Positions 24,038 to 32,049 of a DNA stretch of 64,000 nt are shown here, one piece after another. Every line of letters begins with the position of its first letter. The first letter of the stretch is position 1. The position numbers and the translations under genes were made by a program. The notes beneath the pieces are model-generated. The model made no database searches and was not told the origin of the DNA. It was given only the letters and a program-made list of their open reading frames with translations. This DNA is from Pseudomonas sp. MRSN 12121 (GTDB taxonomy: Bacteria; Pseudomonadota; Gammaproteobacteria; Pseudomonadales; Pseudomonadaceae): positions 5,727,388 to 5,791,387 of the forward strand of contig NZ_CP010892.1 of NCBI RefSeq assembly GCF_000931465.1. Direction: 5' to 3'.

Positions 24038-25021
24038 ATGACTGTACCCATCGCAATCATCGGCACCGGCATCGCCGGGCTCTCCGCCGCCCAGGCGCTG
24101 CGGGATACCGGGCATGCCGTGCAACTCTTCGACAAAAGCCGCGGCAGCGGCGGACGCATGTCCAGCAAGCGCAGCGATGCCGGCTCGCTGGACATGGGCG
24201 CACAATACTTCACCGCCCGCGACCGGCGCTTCGTCACTGAAGTGCAACGCTGGCAAGCCAATGGCTGGGCCGCCGAATGGGCGCCGCAGCTGTACAACTC
24301 CCACGGCGGCCAGCTCACCCCGTCGCCGGACGAACAGACTCGCTGGGTCGGTGCGCCACGCATGAGCGCCATCACCCGCGGCCTGCTGGGCGAAACGGAA
24401 GTGCACTTCGCCTGCCGCATCACCGAGGTCTACCGTGGCGAACGGCATTGGCACCTGCAGGATGCCGAAGGCTTCACCCATGGCCCGTTCAGCCACGTGA
24501 TCATCGCCACGCCCGCTCCCCAGGCCACCGCCTTGCTGGCCGCCGCGCCAAAACTGGCCAGTGCCGCCGCCGGAGTGAAGATGGACCCGACCTGGGCCGT
24601 CGCCCTGGCCTTCGAAACCCCGTTGCAAACCCCGGTGGAAGGCTGCTTCGTCCAGGACAGCCCGCTCGACTGGCTGGCCCGCAACCGCAGCAAGCCAGGA
24701 CGCGACAGCCAACTCGATACCTGGGTCCTGCATGCCAGCAGCGCCTGGAGCCGCCAGCATATCGACCTGCCGAAAGAAGCCGTGATCGAACAATTGCATG
24801 GCGCCTTCGCCGAACTGCTGCACAGCGCCATGCCCGCCCCGGTCTTCAGCCTGGCCCACCGCTGGCTCTACGCTCGCCCGGCGAGCAGCCACGAATGGGG
24901 CGCCCTGGCGGATGTCGACCTGGGGCTCTACGTCTGCGGCGACTGGTGCCTGTCCGGCCGTGTCGAAGGCGCCTGGCTCAGTGGACAGGAGGCCGCCCGC
25001 CGGTTGCACGAAAGCCTGTAG
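24038..25021 (+). CDS. Bacterial renalase (dihydro-NAD(P) isomer oxidase)
   Basis: The 327-residue FAD enzyme closely follows the sequence I remember for Pseudomonas renalase: IAIIGTGIAGLSAAQAL (FAD site), LFDKSRGSGGRMSSKRSDAG, MGAQYFTARDRRF, MDPTWAVALAFETPL and YVCGDWCLSGRVEGAWLSG near the C-terminus. Bacterial renalase oxidises 2- and 6-dihydro-NAD(P), harmful isomers of the cofactor, back to NAD(P)+ with O2 as acceptor. It lacks a signal peptide and is cytoplasmic. The position beside a photolyase operon and a TGTACA box suggests possible light or stress control, which is inference. Confidence 0.88.
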   Translation: MTVPIAIIGTGIAGLSAAQALRDTGHAVQLFDKSRGSGGRMSSKRSDAGSLDMGAQYFTARDRRFVTEVQRWQANGWAAEWAPQLYNSHGGQLTPSPDEQTRWVGAPRMSAITRGLLGETEVHFACRITEVYRGERHWHLQDAEGFTHGPFSHVIIATPAPQATALLAAAPKLASAAAGVKMDPTWAVALAFETPLQTPVEGCFVQDSPLDWLARNRSKPGRDSQLDTWVLHASSAWSRQHIDLPKEAVIEQLHGAFAELLHSAMPAPVFSLAHRWLYARPASSHEWGALADVDLGLYVCGDWCLSGRVEGAWLSGQEAARRLHESL

Positions 25022-25220
25022 CTCATTGCATCACCCCGCGTGACCCGCTGCTGTCGCCCTGGGCAGCAGCCCGCCCTCCGAGTCCGGAACTCGCCAGGCA
25101 TTGTCCCCTCGAACCACCCCGCACCGCACAAGCCGCCCCTTGGAAAAACGCTCCAGCGCCAGCGCTCATAGGCGCCGGGTCGAACAGTTTTATGGGCGCG
25201 AAACCCGCAACCCGAAAACC

Positions 25221-25293
25221 TGTACAAAATATTTGACTTGTACATACCCAGCTCTATGATGAGCAAAGTTGTACAGAAAATAGTTCTTGTACA
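25221..25293 (+). promoter_or_regulatory. Promoter with four TGTACA boxes in two 18-bp-spaced pairs
   Basis: TGTACA occurs at 25221, 25239, 25270 and 25288. Within each pair the boxes are 18 bp apart; the pairs are 31 bp apart. A sigma-70-like promoter, TTGACT (25233-25238), 16 bp, TATGAT (25255-25260), lies between, so the first pair overlaps the -35 and the second lies just past the start point. MerR regulators of the LitR/CarH group bind TGTACA-type sites, and such a regulator is encoded two genes downstream. The 296 bp between 25021 and 25318 hold no gene. Confidence 0.8.
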
Positions 25294-25317
25294 TGAATAC
25301 TCGCGGAAGCCATGCCC

Positions 25318-26280
25318 ATGCCCCACAGCCCGAGCCAGGCCCACAAACCGAAAATCGCCGTCAGCGCCTGTTTGCTGGGCGCGCCCGTGCGCTACAACGG
25401 CGGGCACAAGGCATCGCACCTGTGCGGCGAAGTTCTTGCGGAGTTTTTCGATCTGGTCCCGCTGTGTCCGGAAGTCGCCATCGGCCTGGGCACACCCCGC
25501 GAACCCATTCGCCTGGTGGGCGATCCACGGCAACCGCGGGCCGTCGGCAGTGTCGATCCGACCCTTGACGTCACCCAGGCCCTGGCGGACTACGGCCAGC
25601 GCATGGCGGACGAACTGGACGATATTTGTGGCTACATCTTCATGCAGCAATCGCCCTCCTGCGGGCTGGAGCGAGTCAGGGTCTACCACGGCCGCTCGGT
25701 CGAGCGCAGTGGCCGCGGCATCCATGCTCAGGCGTTCTGCAGCCGTCGCCCGGACCTGCCGGTGGAAGAAGACGGACGACTCAACGACCCGGTACTGCGG
25801 GAAAACTTCCTGACCCGGGTGTTCGCCTACAGCGCCTGGCAGGACCTGCTCCGGCAAGGTCTGAGCCGTCGCCGCCTGACCGACTTTCACGCCCGCTACA
25901 AATACCTGCTGATGGCCCACGACCCCGTGCAGTACAAGGCCCTTGGCGCCCTGCTGGGCAGCATGGGCAACAGCGACCCGGCGCACATCGGCCCGCGCTA
26001 TTTCAGCCAGTTGATGGCCGCCCTGAAGAAATGCGCCACCCGGCGCACCCACACCAACGTCCTGCAACACATCAGCGGCTACCTCAAGCGTGCCATCAGC
26101 CACGAGGACAAACAGGAGATGCAGCACCTCATCGCCCAGTACCGTCACGGCATCGTGCCGCTGGTGGTGCCGCTGACCCTGCTCAAGCATCACCTGCGCC
26201 TGCACCCCGATCCCTACATCGCGCAACAGGTGTACCTGCAACCGCACCCGGAACGCCTCGGCCTGCGCAACGCGCTCTGA
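25318..26280 (+). CDS. YbgA-like protein (DUF523 + DUF1722)
   Basis: The 320-residue protein joins an N-terminal DUF523 domain (KIAVSACLLGAPVRYNGG, then LCPEVAIGLGTPREPIRLVG and QQSPSCGLERVRVY, with conserved Cys residues) to a C-terminal DUF1722 domain (YKYLLMAHDPVQYKALGALL). This is the layout of YbgA, which in E. coli is encoded next to photolyase. DUF523 cysteines suggest a metal or Fe-S site, but the reaction is unknown. The start at 25318 has GGAAG 8 nt upstream; an ATG at 25312 leaves only 2 nt. It is the first gene of the ybgA-merR-phr operon. Confidence 0.88.
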   Translation: MPHSPSQAHKPKIAVSACLLGAPVRYNGGHKASHLCGEVLAEFFDLVPLCPEVAIGLGTPREPIRLVGDPRQPRAVGSVDPTLDVTQALADYGQRMADELDDICGYIFMQQSPSCGLERVRVYHGRSVERSGRGIHAQAFCSRRPDLPVEEDGRLNDPVLRENFLTRVFAYSAWQDLLRQGLSRRRLTDFHARYKYLLMAHDPVQYKALGALLGSMGNSDPAHIGPRYFSQLMAALKKCATRRTHTNVLQHISGYLKRAISHEDKQEMQHLIAQYRHGIVPLVVPLTLLKHHLRLHPDPYIAQQVYLQPHPERLGLRNAL

Positions 26281-26283
26281 ACC

Positions 26284-27210
26284 ATGAACGACACCCCGGA
26301 TAGCCGCCCCCACGATCACCACCGCCCGCGGGAACAGGGCTGGTTGCCGATCCGCGAAGTGACCCGCCAGACCGGCGTCAACGCCGTCACCCTGCGGGCC
26401 TGGGAGCGTCGCTACGGGTTGGTCGTACCGCAGCGCACGGCCAAGGGGCATCGGCTGTTTTCGCCCGAGCATGTGCAACGGATCCTGAACATCCTGACCT
26501 GGCTCGACCGCGGCGTCGCGGTCAGCCAGGTCAAGCAATTGCTGGACGCTACACCGGCCTCCAGCGAACCGGCGACGAACGATTGGCAGTTGCAGCGCCA
26601 ACGCCTGACCCAGGCCATCGGCCAACTGGCCGAGCGCAAGATCGACGACGCGTTCAACCAGGCCATGGCCCTCTACCCGCCACGCACCCTGTGCGAACAC
26701 TTGCTGCTACCGCTGCTGGGCGAACTCGAACAACGCTGGCAGGGGCGCTTCGGCACCCAGATGGAACGGGTGTTCTTCCATACCTGGCTGCGCAGCAAGC
26801 TCGCCGTGCGGGTCTACCACAACAACCGCCAGCTGCAAGGCGCCCCGCTGCTGCTGGTCAACCATGCGGAACTGCCGCTGGAGCCGCACCTTTGGCTCAG
26901 CGCCTGGCTGGTCAGCAACAGCGACTGCCCGGTGGAGGTCTTCGACTGGCCGCTGCCGCCCGGCGAGTTGGCCCTGGCCGCCGACCTCCTGAGCGCCCGG
27001 GGCGTGCTGCTGTATGCGAGCCGATCGATCGATCCGCGGCAACTGCCGCGACAGCTCGCCGGCCTGGCCTGCCCGATCTTCATCGTCGGGCCGGCGGTGC
27101 GCATCCATCGCACCGAGCTGCTCGCCTGTACCCACACAATCGCCGACCTGCACCTCGCCGAGGACCCGCTTTCGGCGCACCAGGCCCTGATCGGCCGAGG
27201 ACTCTTCTAA
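26284..27210 (+). CDS. MerR-family regulator, LitR/CarH type without B12-binding residues
   Basis: The 308-residue protein has a MerR winged helix at the N-terminus (WLPIREVTRQTGVNAVTLRA, then ERRYGLVVPQRTAKGHRLF) and a C-terminal domain that follows the CarH cobalamin-binding fold in outline. The four-helix region keeps a Trp (EQRWQGRFGTQMERVFFH), but the usual W-x9-EH reads W-x8-ER. The cobalamin signature DxHxxG is missing. That is the description of class II LitR proteins, reported as light-response repressors in Pseudomonas putida. Three nt separate it from ybgA, and its TAA overlaps the photolyase ATG. It probably represses its own operon through the TGTACA boxes. Confidence 0.85.
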   Translation: MNDTPDSRPHDHHRPREQGWLPIREVTRQTGVNAVTLRAWERRYGLVVPQRTAKGHRLFSPEHVQRILNILTWLDRGVAVSQVKQLLDATPASSEPATNDWQLQRQRLTQAIGQLAERKIDDAFNQAMALYPPRTLCEHLLLPLLGELEQRWQGRFGTQMERVFFHTWLRSKLAVRVYHNNRQLQGAPLLLVNHAELPLEPHLWLSAWLVSNSDCPVEVFDWPLPPGELALAADLLSARGVLLYASRSIDPRQLPRQLAGLACPIFIVGPAVRIHRTELLACTHTIADLHLAEDPLSAHQALIGRGLF

Positions 27211-28670
27211 TGCCGCAACGCCCCCTGCAATTGATCTGGCTGCGCAGCGACCTGCGCCTGCACGACAACACCGCGCTGCATGCCGCGACCCAGCGCGGGC
27301 CGACGGTGGCCGTCTATCTGCTGAGCCCCGGGCAATGGCTCGCGCATGACGACGCGCCGTGCAAGGTCGACTTCTGGCTGCGCAACCTGCGCCAGCTGAG
27401 CAGCGACCTGGCGCGGTTGAACATCCCGCTGCTGATTCGTGAAGCATCGTCCTGGGACCAGGCGCCCCAGGCCTTGCTCCAGCTGTGCCGGCAACTGTCC
27501 GTCGAGGCGCTGCACGTCAACGAGGAATACGGCATCCATGAAAGCCGCCGCGACACCGCGGTGGCCAGCCTGCTGAAAAGCCAGGGCGTGGGGTTTCACA
27601 GCTACCTCGACCAACTGCTGTTCCGGCCCGGCAGCGTGCTGACCAAAAGCGGCGGTTACTTCCAGGTCTTCAGCCAGTTTCGCAAGGTCTGCTACAGCCG
27701 GCTGTACAGCGCCCTGCCGGCGCAAGTGGCGGCGCCCGGGGCACAAGCGGCGCTGGGGATACCCGCCGATGCGGTGCCGCGGCATGTCGAGGGGTTCCCC
27801 ACGCCCAGCCCACAGCTGCAAGCGCTCTGGCCGGCCGGCGAAGAGGCCGCGCAACAGCGCCTTGGGTATTTCGCCGAGGCCCGGCTCGACCACTACCAGG
27901 CCGAACGCGACCTGCCGGCCAGGCCCGGCACCAGCCAGCTGTCCCCCTACCTGGCGGCCGGCGTGCTGTCGCCGCGCCAATGCCTGCACGCCGCCCTGCA
28001 GACCAACCAGGGCGAGTTCGCCAGCGGCAACCCCGGCGCGGTCACCTGGATCAACGAGTTGCTCTGGCGCGAGTTCTATAAACACATCCTGGTGGGCTAC
28101 CCGCGGGTATCCCGGCATCGCGCGTTCCGCCCGGAAACCGAGGCCGTGGCCTGGCGCGACGCGCCCGATGAACTGGCGGCCTGGCAACAGGCCCGTACCG
28201 GCTTGCCGATCATCGATGCCGCCATGCGCCAGTTGCTGGAAACCGGCTGGATGCACAACCGCCTGCGGATGGTCGTGGCGATGTTCCTGACCAAAAACCT
28301 GCTGATCGACTGGCGCCTGGGCGAACGATTTTTCATGCGCCACCTGATCGATGGCGACCTGGCGGCAAACAACGGCGGCTGGCAGTGGAGTTCGTCCACC
28401 GGCACCGACTCGGCGCCCTACTTCCGTATCTTCAACCCCTTGAGTCAATCGCAGCGGTTCGACAGCCAGGGCACCTTCATCCGCCACTGGCTGCCGGAAC
28501 TGGCGGGGCTGGACGCCAAAGATATCCACAACCCGGCGGCCATGGGCGGGCTGTTCGGCGTACCCGGCTACCCGGCGCCGATGGTCGATCTGGGAATGTC
28601 GCGCGAACGCGCCCTGGCGGCGTTCAAGAACCTGCCTTCGCGAGTCGACGCCAGGGGCGGACAGGACTAG
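27210..28670 (+). CDS. phrB: Deoxyribodipyrimidine photolyase
   Basis: The 486-residue flavoprotein repairs UV-induced cyclobutane pyrimidine dimers using blue light. It has the N-terminal antenna-binding alpha/beta domain (LIWLRSDLRLHDNTAL) and the C-terminal FAD domain with WINELLWREFYKHIL, TGLPIIDAAMRQLLETGWMH, NRLRMVVAMFLTKNL and the DNA-binding WSSSTGTDSAPYFRIFNP, all class I CPD photolyase blocks. Its ATG overlaps the stop of the MerR gene (TAATG), so it is the third gene of a coupled operon. The order ybgA-phr is shared with E. coli. Confidence 0.95.
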   Translation: MPQRPLQLIWLRSDLRLHDNTALHAATQRGPTVAVYLLSPGQWLAHDDAPCKVDFWLRNLRQLSSDLARLNIPLLIREASSWDQAPQALLQLCRQLSVEALHVNEEYGIHESRRDTAVASLLKSQGVGFHSYLDQLLFRPGSVLTKSGGYFQVFSQFRKVCYSRLYSALPAQVAAPGAQAALGIPADAVPRHVEGFPTPSPQLQALWPAGEEAAQQRLGYFAEARLDHYQAERDLPARPGTSQLSPYLAAGVLSPRQCLHAALQTNQGEFASGNPGAVTWINELLWREFYKHILVGYPRVSRHRAFRPETEAVAWRDAPDELAAWQQARTGLPIIDAAMRQLLETGWMHNRLRMVVAMFLTKNLLIDWRLGERFFMRHLIDGDLAANNGGWQWSSSTGTDSAPYFRIFNPLSQSQRFDSQGTFIRHWLPELAGLDAKDIHNPAAMGGLFGVPGYPAPMVDLGMSRERALAAFKNLPSRVDARGGQD

Positions 28671-28738
28671 GCGAGATCCGGCAAACGCCTGTCGCCGGCT
28701 GCACACAAGCCGGGCCCAGTGCCTTACACTGCGCGCCC

Positions 28739-29044
28739 ATGACCACTATTCCCGTCACCCAGATCGCCGAAACGGCGGTCACCTGTTCCAGCTGCGCCGC
28801 CTGCTGCTGCCAGCTGGAAGTCCTGCTGATCACCGAAACCGGGGTACCGGAGCGATTTATCGACACCGACGACTGGGGGGGCGAGGTCATGCGGCGCCTG
28901 GACGACGGCTGGTGCGCCGCGCTGGATCGCGACAGCATGCTGTGCAGCATCTACGAACAACGTCCGCTGATCTGCCGGGAATTCGAGATGGGGGAAGCGG
29001 ACTGTCTCAACGAACGCCGCGGCATCGCCACGGCGTATCGCTGA
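28739..29044 (+). CDS. YkgJ-family cysteine cluster protein
   Basis: A 101-residue protein with a dense N-terminal cysteine group (VTCSSCAACCCQLEVLL) and later cysteines in WCAALDRDSMLCSIYEQRPLIC and GEADCLNERRG. This is the pattern of the YkgJ/CxxCxxCC family, thought to bind zinc or an Fe-S cluster; function is not known. It begins 68 bp after the photolyase gene. A TACACT -10-like element about 20 bp before its start hints at its own promoter, so membership of the photolyase operon is uncertain. Confidence 0.82.
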   Translation: MTTIPVTQIAETAVTCSSCAACCCQLEVLLITETGVPERFIDTDDWGGEVMRRLDDGWCAALDRDSMLCSIYEQRPLICREFEMGEADCLNERRGIATAYR

Positions 29045-29051
29045 ACGGGCC

Positions 29052-29570
29052 TTACAACGGCATGGTGTAGTGCAGCGCGTAGCTCTCGACGCCGTCGTTG
29101 GGAGAGGCGATGCCGGCGTTGGAGTAGTGCGTGGCGCGGATGCCGACTTCATGCCCGCCGTTGAAACGCAGGCCAAAACCGATGCGGTCCTCGAACTGGA
29201 AGGCCGAGCCGAGCTTGTTGCTTTCCACTTCGGTGTTGGCGAACACCGCCACGCCGATACCCGCCTCGACATAAGGCTTGACGCTCTGCCCGGCGAATTC
29301 GTAGACCAGCACCGGCGAGAACGACAGGCTGTGGTTGCTCGACTTGTCGTCGCCATCCCAGAAGGTGTAGGCGCCGCTCCAGTAGCCGGTCAGGCGCCCG
29401 ACGTCGCTCTGCAACCAGCTTTTATCCCAGTCGAACTGCATGCCCAGGCGATAGGTCTGGGTCGAGTCGCTGGTCTGCCCCACCGAAAACTCGACGCCGG
29501 CCGCCTGTGCCGAGAAACTGTGCCCCAACAACGCGGCTGCAAGCGCAGCCAAACAGAACATTCTTCTCAT
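29052..29570 (-). CDS. pagL: Lipid A 3-O-deacylase
   Basis: PagL is an outer-membrane beta-barrel that removes the 3-O acyl chain of lipid A, changing LPS toxicity and permeability. The 172-residue protein has a signal peptide ending AQA near residue 23 and alternating barrel strands. The catalytic triad is present with exact spacing: His148, Ser150 (THYSNAG) and Glu162 (PNDGVESY). The start at 29570 follows GGA by 8 nt; an ATG 9 nt upstream touches the ribosome site. It is convergent with the YkgJ gene, next to photolyase as in P. aeruginosa. Confidence 0.93.
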   Translation of the reverse strand: MRRMFCLAALAAALLGHSFSAQAAGVEFSVGQTSDSTQTYRLGMQFDWDKSWLQSDVGRLTGYWSGAYTFWDGDDKSSNHSLSFSPVLVYEFAGQSVKPYVEAGIGVAVFANTEVESNKLGSAFQFEDRIGFGLRFNGGHEVGIRATHYSNAGIASPNDGVESYALHYTMPL

Positions 29571-29680
29571 CAGGAACATCCTTTTTTTAACTATTCGTAT
29601 GGTGTTTTACGACTCTGCAGCTAGTAGAAGTCTGCGCGTGAACAGAAGTTCAGCGTAAATCGCCGCTTCTGCATGATTTT

Positions 29681-30472
29681 TTATGACGCGAAGCTTTCCA
29701 CCGCTCCCGCTTCGTTCCAGAGCAGGGGCAGGATATGTCCGAAGTGAGCCAGATTGCCACTTGTCCAGAACCGCGCCTGGCGCGCAGGCCCCGCCGCCAG
29801 TAGCTCGCGTTCGCCGAGCAGACGCTCCAGCTGGCGGGCCACCGCGGCCCCGGTATCGATCAGGCTGATGTGCACAGGGATCATTTGCCCGAGCAAGGGC
29901 TTGAGAAACGGGTAGTGGGTGCAGCCCAGGATGATGGTGTCGCAACCGGCCGCCAGCAGCGGCTCGACATAGCCCCGGAGCAATTGGCGCAACGCCTCGC
30001 TGTGCAGGTCGCCGGCCTCGATCAGTTCCACCAGGCCCGGACATGGCTGGGTGATGACCTGGATGTCGGTGGCGAAGCGATCGAGCAAGGCGGCGAACTT
30101 GGCGCTCTGCAAGGTGCCGGTGGTGGCCAGCACGCCGACCACGCCGCTACGGGTCGCCGCGGCGGCCGGCTTGACCGCGGGCTCCATGCCGACGATGGGC
30201 CACTGCGGATAGTCGCGCCGCAGGTCGGCGACGCCGGCCACCGTCGCGGTATTGCAGGCCAGCACCAGCGCCTTGGCGCCCTGCTCGCGAAAGAAACCGG
30301 CGATCAGGCTGCAACGCTGGCGAATGAATTCGGGGGTTTTCTCGCCGTAGGGAATGTTGCCGCAATCGGCCACATACAACAGCGATTCGTGGGGCAGGCG
30401 CTGCCGGATCTCCGCCAGCACCGATAGGCCACCGACACCGGAATCGAAGACACCGATCGGCGCTTCACGCAT
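29681..30472 (-). CDS. murI: Glutamate racemase
   Basis: MurI supplies D-glutamate for peptidoglycan by racemising L-glutamate with two cysteines. The 263-residue protein shows IGVFDSGVGGLSVLAEI at the N-terminus, the first catalytic Cys in LVLACNTATVAGV near 75 and the second in TIILGCTHYPFLKPLL near 185. GGAGG lies 6 nt before the ATG at 30472, and the first 8 nt overlap the end of moeB. It is the last gene of the overlapping hemA-prfA-prmC-moeB-murI operon. Confidence 0.95.
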   Translation of the reverse strand: MREAPIGVFDSGVGGLSVLAEIRQRLPHESLLYVADCGNIPYGEKTPEFIRQRCSLIAGFFREQGAKALVLACNTATVAGVADLRRDYPQWPIVGMEPAVKPAAAATRSGVVGVLATTGTLQSAKFAALLDRFATDIQVITQPCPGLVELIEAGDLHSEALRQLLRGYVEPLLAAGCDTIILGCTHYPFLKPLLGQMIPVHISLIDTGAAVARQLERLLGERELLAAGPARQARFWTSGNLAHFGHILPLLWNEAGAVESFAS

Positions 30473-31220
30473 GTGAGCCTCCACAGACACTGCAGCCGGG
30501 GTCACGCTTGACCCGCAGTTCGCGAAAACGCGTGCCCAGCGCGTCGATCAGCAACAGGCGGCCCACCAGCGGCTCGCCAAACCCCGCCAGCAACTTCAAC
30601 GCCTCGAGGGCCTGCAGGCTGCCCACCAGGCCTACCAGCGGCCCGAGAACCCCGGCTTCGCTGCAGGTCAGCTCGGCTTCGCTGCCATGGCCATATAAAC
30701 AGTGGTAACACGGGCTTTCGGGGCGACGCGGGTCGAACACCGACAATTGCCCTTCCAGGCGGATCGCGGCACCGCTGACCAGCGGCTTGCCCGCGGCGAC
30801 GCATGCGGCGTTTACCGCCTCGCGGGTCGAGAAGTTATCGGTGCAGTCGAGCACCAGGTCCACCGCCGCGACCGCGGCCGCCAGGGAATCGGCATCCAGC
30901 GCCGCGCGGTGGGGCACCAGCCGAATCTCGGGGTTGATTGCGCCCAGCCGACGCAGCGCCGAATCGACCTTGCCCAGGCCGACGCTATCGGTGTCGTGGA
31001 TGATCTGGCGCTGCAGGTTGGTCAGGTCGACCGTATCGAAGTCGGCCAGGTGCAACTCACCGACACCCGCCGCCGCCAGATACAGGGCCACCGGAGCTCC
31101 CAGGCCACCGAGGCCGACGATCAGTACCCGGCTGGCCTTGAGCCGCTCCTGGCCATCGATGTCGACGTGCTGCAGCAGGATCTGCCGGCTGTAGCGCAAC
31201 AGTTCCTGATCGTTCAGCAC
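30465..31220 (-). CDS. moeB: Molybdopterin-synthase adenylyltransferase
   Basis: MoeB adenylates the C-terminus of MoaD in molybdenum-cofactor synthesis. The 251-residue E1-like protein has the ATP loop VLIVGLGGLGAPVALYLAAA near 33, DFDTVDLTNLQRQI, VLDCTDNFSTREAVN and two zinc-binding Cys pairs (CYHCLYG and CSVCGG at the end). No rhodanese domain follows, so it is MoeB-like and not ThiF/MOCS3-like. It overlaps both neighbours (7 bp with prmC, 8 bp with murI). In Pseudomonas this locus is the standard home of moeB. Confidence 0.9.
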   Translation of the reverse strand: MLNDQELLRYSRQILLQHVDIDGQERLKASRVLIVGLGGLGAPVALYLAAAGVGELHLADFDTVDLTNLQRQIIHDTDSVGLGKVDSALRRLGAINPEIRLVPHRAALDADSLAAAVAAVDLVLDCTDNFSTREAVNAACVAAGKPLVSGAAIRLEGQLSVFDPRRPESPCYHCLYGHGSEAELTCSEAGVLGPLVGLVGSLQALEALKLLAGFGEPLVGRLLLIDALGTRFRELRVKRDPGCSVCGGSHA

Positions 31221-32044
31221 GGCAGGCGCCCCAGACTGATGCGCTCATGGCCGCCCAGGTCGACACGGCTCTGCACCTCGACGAATCCCTGGGTCAGCAG
31301 CAAGTCGCGCACCGCCGGCGCCTGGTCGTAGCCGTGCTCGAGCATCAGCCAGCCGCCGGCCTCGAGGTGCGCGGGCGCCTGGGCGATGATCAGGCGCAGG
31401 TCGTCCAGCCCGTCCTTGCCCGCCACCAGGGCGCTTTCCGGCTCGAAACGCACATCGCCGGCCGCCAGGTGCGGGTCGGCATCGGCGATATACGGCGGGT
31501 TGCTGACGATCAGCTGATAACGCCGGCCTTCCAGCGCGCTGAACCAGTGGCTGCTGAGCACGGTGACATTGTCCAGTTGCAGGCGCTGGCGGTTGCGCTC
31601 GGCCAGGGCCACGGCCTCCAGCACGCGGTCGACCGCGGTGACCTGCCACGCCGGGCGTTCGCTGGCCAGAGCCAGGGCGATGGCGCCGCTGCCGGTGCCC
31701 AGGTCGAGCACCCGGGCGGGCGTGGCCGGCAGCAATTCCAGCGCCACTTCCACCAGCAGTTCGGTGTCGGGGCGCGGGATCAGCGTGTGCGGCGCAACTT
31801 CCAGGTCGAGCTTCCAGAACCCTTGCTGCCCGAGGATATAAGCCACCGGTTCGCCGGAGCGACGGCGCTGCAGGTACTCGGCAAAGGTCAACGCCGCTTC
31901 GCTGGGCACGATCCGCTCGGGCCAGGTGTGCAGGAAGCTGCGCGGCTTGCCCAGGGCCGCGGCCAGCAGCAGTTCGGCATCCAGGCGCGCGGTCGGCGAG
32001 TCGGGCAATTGGGCGGCGCGCAACAGGCTGGCGATGATGGTCAT
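31214..32044 (-). CDS. prmC: Peptide chain release factor N5-glutamine methyltransferase
   Basis: PrmC methylates the glutamine of the GGQ motif in release factors RF1 and RF2, using S-adenosylmethionine, which raises termination efficiency. The 276-residue protein has the N-terminal helical domain, RPDTELLVEVALELL, the SAM loop VLDLGTGSGAIALALA near 115 and the catalytic NPPYIADADPHL near 183. It starts 5 nt after the end of prfA, encoding its own substrate, and overlaps moeB by 7 bp. Confidence 0.95.
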   Translation of the reverse strand: MTIIASLLRAAQLPDSPTARLDAELLLAAALGKPRSFLHTWPERIVPSEAALTFAEYLQRRRSGEPVAYILGQQGFWKLDLEVAPHTLIPRPDTELLVEVALELLPATPARVLDLGTGSGAIALALASERPAWQVTAVDRVLEAVALAERNRQRLQLDNVTVLSSHWFSALEGRRYQLIVSNPPYIADADPHLAAGDVRFEPESALVAGKDGLDDLRLIIAQAPAHLEAGGWLMLEHGYDQAPAVRDLLLTQGFVEVQSRVDLGGHERISLGRLPC

Positions 32045-32049
32045 GGTAT

